Shown: positions 42,916 to 51,862, counted from the stretch's first letter. The stretch is 64,000 nt of DNA from Sodalinema lacuna_A (GCA_900149785.2 FSSI02000017.1:1-64000), one strand, 5' to 3'. Numbers and translations: made by a program. Notes: generated from the letters alone by a model not told the origin.

Positions 42916-43095
42916 CTATCGTTGCATCTGCGCGTGTGATTCCTTTCTCTAGGATAGCTCTAGTGGGCATCAATGCAGGTCGGGAGGCGTGAATCGGGGT
43001 CATTCATCGCCTCGACACTTCAGCGAGCGATCGCAACCATTTTCCAACACATCATCAGCCAAACTCGAGTCACGCATTCCCCAAAACCCCCACCG

Positions 43096-43101
43096 TATAA
43101 T
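43096..43101 (+). promoter_or_regulatory. Possible -10 element of the HicA-fusion gene
   Basis: TATAAT lies 36 nt before the ATG of the next gene in an otherwise gene-free 221-bp gap. No good -35 match is found at the expected spacing, so this rests on the -10 hexamer alone. Confidence 0.35.
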
Positions 43102-43136
43102 GGGATACCAGCAGCCTTCAGACTTGACCCTCCCCG

Positions 43137-44906
43137 ATGACCCTTCCTTTTCTTCGCCGCCATCGCCGTCTCCTTCTCCATAGCCTCGGCCGATTGAGCC
43201 TGATTAGCATTACCGCCGTTAGTATCGCCACCGCCTCCAATTGGGCCAATCATCGTAACTACTGGAAGGGGACCATGTTTCGCGTGCAAACCGTGGACTT
43301 CAACCTCCTCACCCACAGCTTACCCACCAAACTCTCCTATCTCCTGATTGAAAACCAACCCCAAGAACTACAAACGACCCTAGACAGTAACTATGGACGA
43401 TTTGGCCTCGTGGTCACCGACTGTTCGAGCGATCGCATCGACTGTTCCAACCAAACCATCCTCCACCAATCACCCCAAACCCCCTCCATTCCCCTCAGCG
43501 ACCTAGAAAATCATCCCTTCGATCTCCTCCGAGATCCGCCGCCACTGTTCGCCGAGTTCACCTACCCTCAACCCGACAACGCCAACCCCATCCCCACAAG
43601 ACAAACTAATACCGGAGACATCATCGGCCGTGTCTATTATCTTCGTCACATTCCCCCCACATTTGCTGAAGATTATCGCGGCTGGCTCCTTAATCCCCTC
43701 CAACTCAATGGATCTCGGTTTATTTACCTCTTAACCACCATTTTTTTTCTCACCGCTGGGGTCATGACTTGGCTGATGATCGAGATCATCCTTTATAGTC
43801 AACGCAAAAAACGCCAAGAACTGCAACGAGACGCTCAAAGCCTTAAACAGCAGCTCAAAAGTCAACTCCAACAAATTCCAAAACTCCTGCAAGAACGGGA
43901 ACTCGCTCGCCGGGAACTCGACGCCTACCGAGAAAAACAGCAACAGCAAACTCAAGACTTGCAGAGCTTAATCGACGACTATGAAACCCAACTCGCCGAG
44001 TTTGAAGAACAGCAACAGGACAGCGTCCAAACCCTGCAACAGTTAGAGCAAGAATTAGCCACCGTTATTGAGTCTAAAACCGAGGCCCAAGAGCAAATTC
44101 AGGAACGTGAGCGCAACATCGCCCAACTCAAGAAAGCGCAACAGGACAAAGACCAGCAGCAATGGGAACGAACCCAAGTTTTAGAACAGTTGCGCGAAGA
44201 CCTACAGATTGCTCAAAAGAGAGCCGCCAAAGCCCAACAGGAAACCGAAAAACTCAATCGGATTATCACCGATCTCACCCGCGATCGCAACCTCGCCCAA
44301 CAGCAATATCAAGAACTCAAACAACAACTCAACCAAGACGTCGATAACCCCGGCTTCAAAAAAGCCCTCGAAACCTCCCGTCGAGAATTAGAACGAGTCC
44401 AACAACAAGCACAAGAACGAGAACTTGAAGTTCTCCAAGAAAATGAACAGCTCAAAGAAGAAATCGAACAAATCATCGAAGATAACCAAGAATTTGAAAT
44501 GTATGCCCTCGAACAAAACGAACTCCTAGAACGAGAAAAATCCAGATTAATGCAGCGCAACTTTGAACTAGAAGCCAATAAAATTTATATCGAAACCCGA
44601 ATCCATCAACTCGAACTCCTCGAAGAAGCCATCAAAGATAGTGACCCCGAAGACCGAGAAAAACCAACCCAAATTTATCGCCTCATCTTTTCAGAAATGC
44701 CCCATGTCTCAGGGCAACGAATCATTAACGCCCTCAAAAAAATAGGCTTCACCGAAACCCATATCACCGGCAGCCATGCCCACCTCAAAAAAACAGAAAC
44801 CCATACCTGTATCGTTCCCGTCCATCCCGACTTACCCCCCGGAACCCTTAAACATATCCTCAAAGACGCCCGAGTCAGCATCGAAGAACTCAAAGAACAT
44901 CTCTGA
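43137..44906 (+). CDS. Membrane coiled-coil protein with C-terminal HicA-like domain
   Basis: 589 residues. TM1 lies near 12-33, a non-cytoplasmic domain of about 160 residues follows, and TM2 is at about 195-221 (FIYLLTTIFFLTAGVMTWLM). A long Gln/Glu-rich coiled coil (222-510) comes next, then a C-terminal domain at about 520-589 with VSGQRIINALKKIGFTET, GSHAHLKK and VPVHPDLPPGTLKHILKDA. The last domain is a HicA/YcfA-type dsRBD-like fold, retaining the GSH that contains the catalytic His of HicA mRNA interferases. HicA is normally a stand-alone toxin of about 60-80 residues paired with HicB; no hicB is adjacent. Here it may bind RNA in response to an envelope signal (inference). Confidence 0.8.
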   Translation: MTLPFLRRHRRLLLHSLGRLSLISITAVSIATASNWANHRNYWKGTMFRVQTVDFNLLTHSLPTKLSYLLIENQPQELQTTLDSNYGRFGLVVTDCSSDRIDCSNQTILHQSPQTPSIPLSDLENHPFDLLRDPPPLFAEFTYPQPDNANPIPTRQTNTGDIIGRVYYLRHIPPTFAEDYRGWLLNPLQLNGSRFIYLLTTIFFLTAGVMTWLMIEIILYSQRKKRQELQRDAQSLKQQLKSQLQQIPKLLQERELARRELDAYREKQQQQTQDLQSLIDDYETQLAEFEEQQQDSVQTLQQLEQELATVIESKTEAQEQIQERERNIAQLKKAQQDKDQQQWERTQVLEQLREDLQIAQKRAAKAQQETEKLNRIITDLTRDRNLAQQQYQELKQQLNQDVDNPGFKKALETSRRELERVQQQAQERELEVLQENEQLKEEIEQIIEDNQEFEMYALEQNELLEREKSRLMQRNFELEANKIYIETRIHQLELLEEAIKDSDPEDREKPTQIYRLIFSEMPHVSGQRIINALKKIGFTETHITGSHAHLKKTETHTCIVPVHPDLPPGTLKHILKDARVSIEELKEHL

Positions 44907-45070
44907 GAGAGCATCCCCCTCCCCAGACCCCTCAGCAATTGTTCAGCAATTGTCAGGAAATCCCCAACGGGGCCAAAGAACCCCCCGACGCACCGTATGA
45001 TATTTGGGGTGCATAAAGCCCACGGCGGCTTGCCAGACGCTCGCCCTGTCGTTACTAGAGAAACAATCAT

Positions 45071-46369
45071 ATGTTTGTATCTGACACCAGCATCGAGTCC
45101 ATTGAAGCCTGGGAAATCCTCGACTCCCGAGGACGGCCCACCGTAGAAGCCGAAGTTCGCCTCGCCAATGGTGCCATCGGTGTAGCCAAAGTCCCCAGCG
45201 GCGCATCCACCGGAACCTTTGAAGCCCACGAACTCCGCGATGGTGACCCCCACCGCTACAACGGTAAAGGCGTCCTCAAAGCCGTAGAAAACGTCATCGA
45301 CAAAATTGCCCCCGAACTCGTCGGCAAAGTCGACGCCCTCAACCAACTCGAAGTTGATGGCGTTATGCTCTATCGCGACGGGTCCGACAACAAAGCCAAC
45401 CTCGGCGCCAACGCCATCCTCGCCGTCTCCCTCGCCAACGCCCACGCCTGCGCCTGCGCCCTAGAATTGCCCCTCTACCGCTACCTCGGCGGTCCCCTGG
45501 CGAATCTCCTCCCCGTTCCCATGATGAACGTCATCAACGGCGGAGAACACGCCGCCAACAACATCGACTTTCAGGAATACATGATTGTCCCCGTTGGCGC
45601 ACCCTCGTTTAAAGAGGCCTTGCGTTGGGGGTCCGAAGTCTTCGCCTCCCTCAGCAAAGTCCTCGACGAAAAAGGCCTCCTCACCGGAGTCGGCGACGAG
45701 GGCGGATTTGCCCCCAACCTCGAATCCAACACCGCCGCCGCTGAACTGCTCGTCGATGCTATCCAACGAGCGGGTTATACTCCCGGCGAACAAGTGGCCC
45801 TGGCCCTCGATGTGGCCGCCAGTGAGTTCTACAGTGATGGCCAGTACACCTATGACGGGGCCAGCCGTTCCCCCGCTGAACTCATCGACTACCTGGCCGG
45901 CTTAGTCGAGAACTATCCCATCGTCTCGATTGAGGATGGCCTCCATGAAGAAGATTGGGATAACTGGAAATTGCTCACCGAACGCCTGGGCCATCGCTGC
46001 CAGCTCGTCGGTGATGACCTGTTTGTCACCAACAAAACTCGCCTGCAAACAGGCATTGAGCGCTCCGCCGGGAACTCGATTCTGATTAAAGTTAACCAAA
46101 TCGGCTCCCTCACCGAAACTCTCGAAACCATTGATTTGGCCACTCGTAATGGCTTCCGCTCGGTGATTAGCCACCGTTCCGGGGAAACCGAGGACACCAC
46201 CATCGCCGACTTAGCCGTCGCCACTCGGGCCGGACAAATCAAAACGGGGTCCCTCTGTCGCAGTGAACGGATTGCTAAATACAACCGTTTGCTACGGATT
46301 GAGAGTGAACTCGGCGATCGCGCCGTCTATGCCGGAACCCTCGGCATGGGTCCCGGTGCAACGGCCTAA
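45071..46369 (+). CDS. eno: Enolase
   Basis: 432 residues, full length. Enolase interconverts 2-phosphoglycerate and phosphoenolpyruvate. Signature segments: ILDSRGRPTVEAEVRLANG, SGASTGTFEAHELRDGD, VGDEGGFAPNLES (Glu of the active site), SIEDGLHEEDWDNW (metal ligand), GDDLFVTN (metal ligand), ILIKVNQIGSLTETLE (catalytic Lys) and SHRSGETEDTTIADLAV. The glycolytic gene is monocistronic here. A CCCCCCAG/CTGGGGGG inverted repeat downstream may terminate it. Confidence 0.98.
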   Translation: MFVSDTSIESIEAWEILDSRGRPTVEAEVRLANGAIGVAKVPSGASTGTFEAHELRDGDPHRYNGKGVLKAVENVIDKIAPELVGKVDALNQLEVDGVMLYRDGSDNKANLGANAILAVSLANAHACACALELPLYRYLGGPLANLLPVPMMNVINGGEHAANNIDFQEYMIVPVGAPSFKEALRWGSEVFASLSKVLDEKGLLTGVGDEGGFAPNLESNTAAAELLVDAIQRAGYTPGEQVALALDVAASEFYSDGQYTYDGASRSPAELIDYLAGLVENYPIVSIEDGLHEEDWDNWKLLTERLGHRCQLVGDDLFVTNKTRLQTGIERSAGNSILIKVNQIGSLTETLETIDLATRNGFRSVISHRSGETEDTTIADLAVATRAGQIKTGSLCRSERIAKYNRLLRIESELGDRAVYAGTLGMGPGATA

Positions 46370-46384
46370 CCCCCAAAACATCAA

Positions 46385-46424
46385 CCCCCCAGCCGAAACA
46401 GAACACGCTGCTTTGACTGGGGGG
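46385..46424. terminator. Possible hairpin terminator downstream of eno
   Basis: CCCCCCAG (46385-46392) pairs with CTGGGGGG (46417-46424) across a 24-nt loop, 16 bp after the eno stop. Flanking AACCC and GGGTT could extend the stem imperfectly. The lack of a T-run makes intrinsic termination uncertain; it may instead stabilise the mRNA end. Confidence 0.4.
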
Positions 46425-46499
46425 AGCGAGACGTTTGGGTTATATCAGTCCTGTTAGCAGAATTAGGTGGCTCATCGAGAATCCACCCATTCCCAAGGA

Positions 46500-46937
46500 C
46501 TAGGAACCCGTGACTCGGTTGGTGAAATTGACAATCTTGCTTTGTAACTCCTTACGGGCCTCAGCAGTAAGCAGAAAGCGGAAGATGAACCAACCCGAAT
46601 AGCCGATGCCGACCAACTCAAAGATTGGAGACAGCAGCGGGATATCGTTAATGGCATCAATAACAGACAAGGTTAAGTAGAGTGCGACAAGCGCCCCCAC
46701 AACCAACGCCACATTGATGAGTGGCTTTTTGTATTCTGAGAAAAAGTGACCCACAATCCCAAATAGGTCAGACAAGACCGAGAGGACTTGTGCCTTCACT
46801 TCGTTAAACTGGTCTTTGTTCTCCGTATTTCCCGCCGAGTTGGAGATCTGAAGTTCCCCTCCCTTCGATTCAACTGCTGCGGCAGGCTGATCTGGGGTTG
46901 TGGTTTGTTCTCCGTTGGGGGTCGTTTCTGAAGTCAT
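46500..46937 (-). CDS. CAAD-domain thylakoid protein, CurT/CURT1-like
   Basis: 145 residues from ATG 46937 (TSETTPNGEQ); the frame extends upstream to 47033 but that part is unlikely. After a disordered N-terminus of about 50 residues come an amphipathic helix (EVKAQVLSVLSDLFGIVGHF), two TM helices (LINVALVVGALVALYLTLSV and IFELVGIGYSGWFIFRFLL) and a C-terminal helix. This is the CAAD/CURT1 layout (PF14159). Cyanobacterial CurT of similar length bends thylakoid membranes; other CAAD proteins are fused to tRNA synthetases. CurT is the most likely role but paralogues exist. Confidence 0.8.
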   Translation of the reverse strand: MTSETTPNGEQTTTPDQPAAAVESKGGELQISNSAGNTENKDQFNEVKAQVLSVLSDLFGIVGHFFSEYKKPLINVALVVGALVALYLTLSVIDAINDIPLLSPIFELVGIGYSGWFIFRFLLTAEARKELQSKIVNFTNRVTGS

Positions 46938-47483
46938 AATTAAAACCCTTAGAATGACAACGTTGATTTTATCTGAGAACGTTCCGACCTTAAATCTTAG
47001 AGCGTCCCGAACAGTCGCAATCCTACACCACATCCTGACCCTTCATCAGAATGCCATGCAAAACCTCCACGAGAGTGAACGACCGAACACGCTCATCAAG
47101 GATTACAGTGTCGGCTTCCTACCCAAAGAAGTGCTTTCCACTGCGAGAAGTGACAAGTCTTACCTTCTGGCGACAGGCGTTAGCCCGCGTCCCGCAGGTC
47201 AATGACATGGAGAACAAAGCAATGCTTGTATAGATCTGGCTTGGTTTTCGCCAAGTCACCTTCCATGCAAGGTTGTCTGGATTTTACCATAAGTCACCAC
47301 CGCGTCCATCCCGATACTGAAAACATCGCCTTGTCCTCACCTCGTTTTACAACCTCGTTTTACAGTCTCGTTTTACAGTGCGGGGCTTCTCGCGGAATTA
47401 GCTGAAGCAGAGCCGCCCAAATTGCAAGTCGCTCCTGCAACAATCTCCACGGAACACCCCTTGACCTCACTGAGCCAAGCCTA
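46938..47483. other. Non-coding stretch upstream of CAAD gene and mutL
   Basis: 546 bases between divergent genes. No frame has a recognisable product. It should hold promoters of both genes. Three tandem 13-bp units CTCGTTTTACARY occur at 47341-47379. I could not match any known structured RNA to the rest. Confidence 0.4.
47341..47379 (+). repeat. Three tandem 13-bp repeats upstream of mutL
   Basis: CTCGTTTTACAAC, CTCGTTTTACAGT and CTCGTTTTACAGT lie head to tail about 105 bp before the mutL start. Such iterons could bind a regulator or be slippage products. No protein-binding consensus is recognised. Confidence 0.75.
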
Positions 47484-49196
47484 ATGCCTGTTTCCTCTCC
47501 CCTGCGATCCGCCAACACCTCTTCCGACACCTCTTCCGACCGGTCTCCAGTTCACGCTAAGATCGCGACCCTCCCTGATGATGTGGTTCATGCGATCGCC
47601 GCCGGAGAAGTCATCGACTCCCTGGCCGCCGTCGTCCGAGAACTCGCAGAAAATGCCCTCGACGCCGGAGCCAGCCGCATTGCCGTCTCCGTAGACCCCC
47701 AACAGTGGCGCGTCCGCGTCGCCGACAACGGCTGTGGCATGACTCACGACGACCTCGAACAGGCCGCCCGCCCCCACAGCACCAGTAAAATTAACCACCT
47801 CGACGACCTCGAACGCATCACCAGTCTCGGCTTTCGCGGCGAAGCCCTCCATAGCCTCGCGCAACTGGCCCAACTCCACATCTACAGTCGCCAGGGCGAG
47901 GACCCCGGCTGGCACGCCTCCTATAGCCGTCACGGCCGCATCACCCGCCTCATCCCTGCCGCCGTCGCCCCCGGAACCGTCGTCGAAGTGCATCAGGTAT
48001 TCCAACGCTGGCAACAACGGCGAGAGGCCCTGCCCAACCCCCCTCAACAACTGCGGGCCGTCCAACTCACCCTTTATCACCTGGCCCTTTGCCATCCCCA
48101 GGTCTCCTGGCAAGTCCGCAAAGGTAACAAACCCTGGTTTAGCCTCAGCCCTGGCCAAAATGCCCAGCAAATTCTCCCTCAACTGTTGCGAGGCGTCAGT
48201 CATAACGACCTCTATTACAGCCAGAGTGAGACCTTAGAACTCGTACTCGGTCGGCCCGATCGCTGTCATCGCGGCCGCCCCGACTGGCTCAAATTCGCCG
48301 TCAACGGGCGAGTCGTCAACCTCCCTAACTTTGAACAGACCCTGCTGAGTACCCTCTCGCGATCGCTACCTCGCCACCGCTATCCCCTCTGTTTCCTCCA
48401 TCTCCACATCCCCCCCCAACAGATCGATTGGAACCGCCATCCCGCCAAACGGGAAATCTACCTACAAAACAGCGACCACTGGCAAAGCCAACTCCGTGAA
48501 ACCCTCGATCGCACCCTCACCCTCGACAGACACGACGGCAGCGACCATTCCCGCGTCCGTCAACTGCTACAAGTCCAAGAATCCTCCGGCCAGTACCACG
48601 TCCAAGAAGCCGCCATAGACCCCACTCAGGAGTCCAAGAAGACCCCTGAACGCCCCCTCATGCCCCTGCGAGCCATTGGCCAAGCCAACCGCACTTATAT
48701 CGTCGCAGAACACCCCGACGGAGTCTGGCTCGTCGAACAGCATATCGCCCATGAACGGGTCATCTACGAACAACTGCGCCAAGACTGGGCCTTACAAGAC
48801 CTCGACCCGCCCATCATTCTCTCGGGTCTCACCCCCGCCCAACTCGACAACCTACAGAACATTGGCATCACCGTTGACCCCTTCGGCGACGGACTTTGGG
48901 CCTTGCGCCAAGCCCCCATCCCCCTCGCCCAACGAGATGACTGCCCCGAAGCCCTACGAGAACTCAGCCAAGGCAGCCTAGAAGAAGCCCAAGTCGCCAC
49001 CGCCTGTCGCAGCGCCATTCGCAACGGAACCCTCCTCACCCTCAAAGAAATGCAGCAACTGCTCGATCGCTGGCAACAGACCCGCAACCCCCACACCTGC
49101 CCCCATGGACGCCCCATTTACCTCCCCCTCAACGAGTCCTCCCTCGGCCGTTACTTCCGCCGCAGTTGGGTCATTGGCAAAAGTCATGGAATTTAA
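47484..49196 (+). CDS. mutL: DNA mismatch repair protein MutL
   Basis: 570 residues. GHKL ATPase motifs: VVRELAENALDAGASRIAV (motif I), VADNGCGM (II) and TSLGFRGEALHSL (III). The linker and C-terminal endonuclease-type dimerisation domain follow, with ATACRSAIRNG and a terminal CPHGRPIYL. The usual metal-binding DQHAxxE motif reads EQHIAHERVIYE, an Asp to Glu change at its first position. MutL couples MutS mismatch recognition to strand incision. It is slightly short for the family because of a compressed linker. The start is the first ATG after TAATG overlap-like sequence; a later start is possible before KIATLPDDVV. Confidence 0.95.
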   Translation: MPVSSPLRSANTSSDTSSDRSPVHAKIATLPDDVVHAIAAGEVIDSLAAVVRELAENALDAGASRIAVSVDPQQWRVRVADNGCGMTHDDLEQAARPHSTSKINHLDDLERITSLGFRGEALHSLAQLAQLHIYSRQGEDPGWHASYSRHGRITRLIPAAVAPGTVVEVHQVFQRWQQRREALPNPPQQLRAVQLTLYHLALCHPQVSWQVRKGNKPWFSLSPGQNAQQILPQLLRGVSHNDLYYSQSETLELVLGRPDRCHRGRPDWLKFAVNGRVVNLPNFEQTLLSTLSRSLPRHRYPLCFLHLHIPPQQIDWNRHPAKREIYLQNSDHWQSQLRETLDRTLTLDRHDGSDHSRVRQLLQVQESSGQYHVQEAAIDPTQESKKTPERPLMPLRAIGQANRTYIVAEHPDGVWLVEQHIAHERVIYEQLRQDWALQDLDPPIILSGLTPAQLDNLQNIGITVDPFGDGLWALRQAPIPLAQRDDCPEALRELSQGSLEEAQVATACRSAIRNGTLLTLKEMQQLLDRWQQTRNPHTCPHGRPIYLPLNESSLGRYFRRSWVIGKSHGI

Positions 49197-49232
49197 ATCA
49201 TGCTAAGTATTGCGAAGTTTTCCCCCCAACTG

Positions 49233-49262
49233 TTGACAAGTGTTACGGGGAGTATCCATAAT
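49233..49262 (+). promoter_or_regulatory. Sigma70-type promoter of purA
   Basis: TTGACA (49233-49238) and CATAAT (49257-49262) with an 18-nt spacer lie just upstream of purA, in the 101-bp gap after mutL. The -35 is a perfect consensus match. The predicted start site would leave a leader of about 28 nt. Confidence 0.6.
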
Positions 49263-49297
49263 TTTGGATTGTGTAAACTTAACCCTAATCAAGACCC

Positions 49298-50635
49298 TTG
49301 GCTAACGTAGTTGTAATCGGTGCCCAATGGGGCGACGAAGGAAAAGGCAAAATAACCGACCTGCTCAGCCGATCGGCAGATGTTGTAGTACGTTACCAAG
49401 GAGGGGTAAATGCTGGACATACCGTTGTCGTCAAAGACAAGACCTTTAAACTTCATTTAATCCCGTCTGGTATCCTCTACCCCCAGACCGAATGTATTAT
49501 CGGCTCAGGAACCGTCATTGATCCTCAGGTTCTCATCGAAGAACTCGATCGCCTCAAAGACCTCGGTATTCCCACAGATAACCTGAAAATCGCCCAGACC
49601 GCTCATGTGACGATGCCCTATCATCGCATGATTGACCAAGCCTCCGAAGAACGGCGCGGAACCCACAAAATCGGCACCACCAAACGGGGAATTGGTCCAA
49701 CCTATGCCGACAAATCTGAGCGAACCGGAGTCCGAATTTTAGACCTGATGGATGCCGACAGCCTGCGGGACATCCTGGCCTGGACGATTCCCCTCAAAAA
49801 CGAGATCCTAGAGCGACTCTATAACCTGCCTCCCCTCGATCCCGAAGAGGTCGCCCAAGTCTATCTCCAATACGCCGAGCGTCTGCGGCCCCATGTCGTC
49901 GATGCCTCCCTCTGCGTCAACGATGCCGTCCGTCGTCGTCGTAACGTCCTCTTTGAAGGCGCCCAGGGAACCCTCCTTGACCTCGATCATGGAACCTATC
50001 CCTACGTCACCTCCTCCAACCCCATCGCCGGCGGCGCCTGCATCGGCGCCGGAGTTGGCCCCACCATCGTCGATCGCGTCATCGGTGTCGCCAAAGCCTA
50101 CACCACCCGCGTCGGCGAAGGCCCCTTCCCCACCGAAATGGTAGAAGGAATTGGCGAAACCCTCTGCGATCGCGGCGCCGAATTTGGAACCACCACCGGC
50201 CGAAAACGCCGTTGTGGTTGGTTTGATGCCGTCATCGGTCGCTACGCCGTCCGCATCAACGGCATGGACTGTCTCGCCATCACCAAACTCGACGTTCTCG
50301 ACACCCTCAGCGAACTCAAAGTCTGTGTCGCCTACGAAATCGACGGCGTGCGCACCACCGACTTCCCCAGCAGCGCCCGCCAATTCGCCAACTGCAAACC
50401 CATCTACGAAACCCTCCCCGGTTGGCAATCGAACACCGAAGACTGTCGCAGCCTAGAGGATTTACCCCCACAGGCCTTGAACTACCTCAAGTTCCTAGCC
50501 GAACTCATGGAAGTTCCCATCGCGATCGTCTCCCTCGGCGCCGGCCGACACCAAACCATCATCGTCGAAGATCCCATTCACGGTCCCAAACGCGCTCTCC
50601 TAGATGCCAACGGCGACCCGGTGATGAAAAAATAA
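49298..50635 (+). CDS. purA: Adenylosuccinate synthetase
   Basis: 445 residues from a TTG start (ANVVVIGAQWGDEGKGK). The enzyme joins aspartate to IMP using GTP, the first step from IMP to AMP. Signature elements: P-loop-like GDEGKGK, GGVNAGHTV, RGIGPTYADKSERTG, the GTP/IMP-loop FEGAQGTLLDLDHGTYPYVT, TTTGRKRRCGWFDAV and C-terminal guanine-binding segment AIVSLGAGRHQT. Length is normal. It follows mutL, with its own consensus promoter. Confidence 0.98.
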   Translation: MANVVVIGAQWGDEGKGKITDLLSRSADVVVRYQGGVNAGHTVVVKDKTFKLHLIPSGILYPQTECIIGSGTVIDPQVLIEELDRLKDLGIPTDNLKIAQTAHVTMPYHRMIDQASEERRGTHKIGTTKRGIGPTYADKSERTGVRILDLMDADSLRDILAWTIPLKNEILERLYNLPPLDPEEVAQVYLQYAERLRPHVVDASLCVNDAVRRRRNVLFEGAQGTLLDLDHGTYPYVTSSNPIAGGACIGAGVGPTIVDRVIGVAKAYTTRVGEGPFPTEMVEGIGETLCDRGAEFGTTTGRKRRCGWFDAVIGRYAVRINGMDCLAITKLDVLDTLSELKVCVAYEIDGVRTTDFPSSARQFANCKPIYETLPGWQSNTEDCRSLEDLPPQALNYLKFLAELMEVPIAIVSLGAGRHQTIIVEDPIHGPKRALLDANGDPVMKK

Positions 50636-50853
50636 CCTAGATATCAAGGCATCCCCCCAGATGTCCCTGCCGGAAACGGGTGCGCCACCTCCGGTACACC
50701 CCTGCCCAGTCCCCCTCTTGCCTCTTGCCTTCCTCTCCCACGTGTTACCTACACTCGCGAGAATGCTCACGTTGTAATCTTTGATTCAACGTTGAGATGA
50801 ATCACGGCAACTACTGTAGTACAATAGGGAGACACTTCAAGGTAAGTAGGTAA

Positions 50854-51125
50854 CGTAAAGACTTTGCGGTAAAGACGGCATTGTGTGTAGTCCAGTCTAA
50901 CGACTTGGTAGCCTATGAGGACTTGAAGGCGTAACACCTGCTAAGAAATCACAACCTTCCGTTAAGAAGTAAGTACCGTAGGGCATACGGAAACTCACGC
51001 CTCCGGAGACATCGACCTCTGCTTTGGTGGGGAAACTCCTCAAGGTAAGCCGAGTCGTAGAAAGAGGAAACCTCATCAGTGATGGTGGGAATCCCACGCT
51101 ATATTCTTTGAATTAGCGTGGGAGG
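50854..51125 (+). pseudogene. IS605-family tnpB remnant with right-end hairpin / omega-RNA region
   Basis: The frame from 50854 to 50934 encodes RKDFAVKTALCVVQSNDLVA followed by YEDLKA and a stop, the well-conserved stretch of TnpB that carries the RuvC-II glutamate. It then reads HLLRNHNL, as in TnpB, before decaying. The rest is short compared with a full C-terminus, so the zinc-finger and RuvC-III parts are largely deleted. The right end is an inverted repeat CCCACGCTA (51093-51101) / TAGCGTGGG (51114-51122) followed by AGGATGTCAA, typical of the element 3' end from which guide RNAs are made. It is unrelated in position to the tnpB copy at 1-576. Confidence 0.75.
51093..51122 (+). repeat. 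Right-end hairpin of the tnpB remnant
   Basis: A 9-bp perfect stem (CCCACGCTA / TAGCGTGGG) with a 12-nt loop containing ATTC/GAAT. IS200/IS605 elements end in subterminal hairpins of this kind recognised by the TnpA transposase. The cleavage site would lie just after, near 51130. Confidence 0.8.
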
Positions 51126-51188
51126 ATGTCAAAATGAAACGCTTGGCTGCTTAAAATTAAGGTTTGTAGATAACCGCAACAGACGACT

Positions 51189-51827
51189 ATGCAACTGACT
51201 GTAGAATGTAAATCCCGCCCCGAAGGGAGTAAACCCAAAGCCTTACGACGAGAAGGATTTGTTCCTGCCGTCCTCTATGGACATGATGGAACCAACTCCC
51301 TGGAATTGGTTGTTGACGAGAAATCCGTTCAACAACTTCTCAAAGATCCCAACGTATCCAATAGTCTGATTAAAGTCACCATCGCCGATGGAGGCTGGAG
51401 CGGACAAACCCTGCTGCGGGAAGTGCAAATGCACCCCTGGAGAGGCTATCCCTATCACCTCAGCTTCTTCTCCATCGCCTCCCAAGCCACGGTACAAGTC
51501 GATCTCCCCCTCAACTTCGTGGGTGAACCCGTTGGCGTCATCCGTGATGGCGGTATCCTGGAAACTCAGGTCAACGACGTGGCCGTCGAATGCGCCCCCG
51601 ACAATATCCCGGAAACCATTGATATCGATGTTTCCGCCCTAGAAATGGGAGGCAGTATGCACTTAAGTGAAGTCACCTTCCCGGAAGGAGTCCGAGCGGT
51701 CACGGATGCTGACTTACTCCTCGTTACCATTCAAGCACCTCGTGTTGCTCAAACGGAAGACGAGGAAAGTGCAACCTCAGAAGCCAGCAAACTCCTCGAT
51801 GCTCTTGAAGAAGCCAGCGAAGACTAA
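51189..51827 (+). CDS. rplY: 50S ribosomal protein bL25 (CTC form)
   Basis: 212 residues. The N-terminal half is the L25 5S-rRNA-binding domain (QLTVECKSRPEGSKPKALRR; GFVPAVLYG) and the C-terminal half is the TL5/CTC beta domain (VQVDLPLNFVGEPVGVIRDG; IPETIDIDVSALEMGGSMHL). It ends in an acidic tail. bL25/CTC binds 5S rRNA in the large subunit's central protuberance. A strong intrinsic terminator follows 36 bp after the stop. It lies just downstream of a tnpB remnant, which may have displaced older regulatory sequence. Confidence 0.95.
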   Translation: MQLTVECKSRPEGSKPKALRREGFVPAVLYGHDGTNSLELVVDEKSVQQLLKDPNVSNSLIKVTIADGGWSGQTLLREVQMHPWRGYPYHLSFFSIASQATVQVDLPLNFVGEPVGVIRDGGILETQVNDVAVECAPDNIPETIDIDVSALEMGGSMHLSEVTFPEGVRAVTDADLLLVTIQAPRVAQTEDEESATSEASKLLDALEEASED

Positions 51828-51862
51828 ATTGGTTTCAAGGTTCGACGGCAGATTTGCCCACC

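Larger units (their letters stand above)
50636..51188. other. Gap between purA and bL25 gene, mostly a decayed IS605-type element
   Basis: Apart from the tnpB remnant and its hairpin listed separately, the first about 120 bases are T/C-rich with CCTCTTGCCTCTTGCC, related to the minisatellite downstream of bL25. A possible left-end hairpin CGTTG/CAACG lies at about 50770-50791. The bL25 promoter must lie in or after the remnant. Confidence 0.45.

Noticed and set aside
44675..45445. 256-codon minus-strand frame with Gly/Val/Phe-rich product
   Set aside because: It is antisense to eno and the HicA-fusion gene, a typical GC-driven shadow.
46938..47483. Possible structured RNA gene (RNase P RNA, tmRNA or 6S RNA)
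   Set aside because: None of the conserved core motifs of these RNAs could be found by eye.
49808..50428. 206-codon minus-strand frame
   Set aside because: Antisense shadow of purA with low-complexity Gly/Asp composition.
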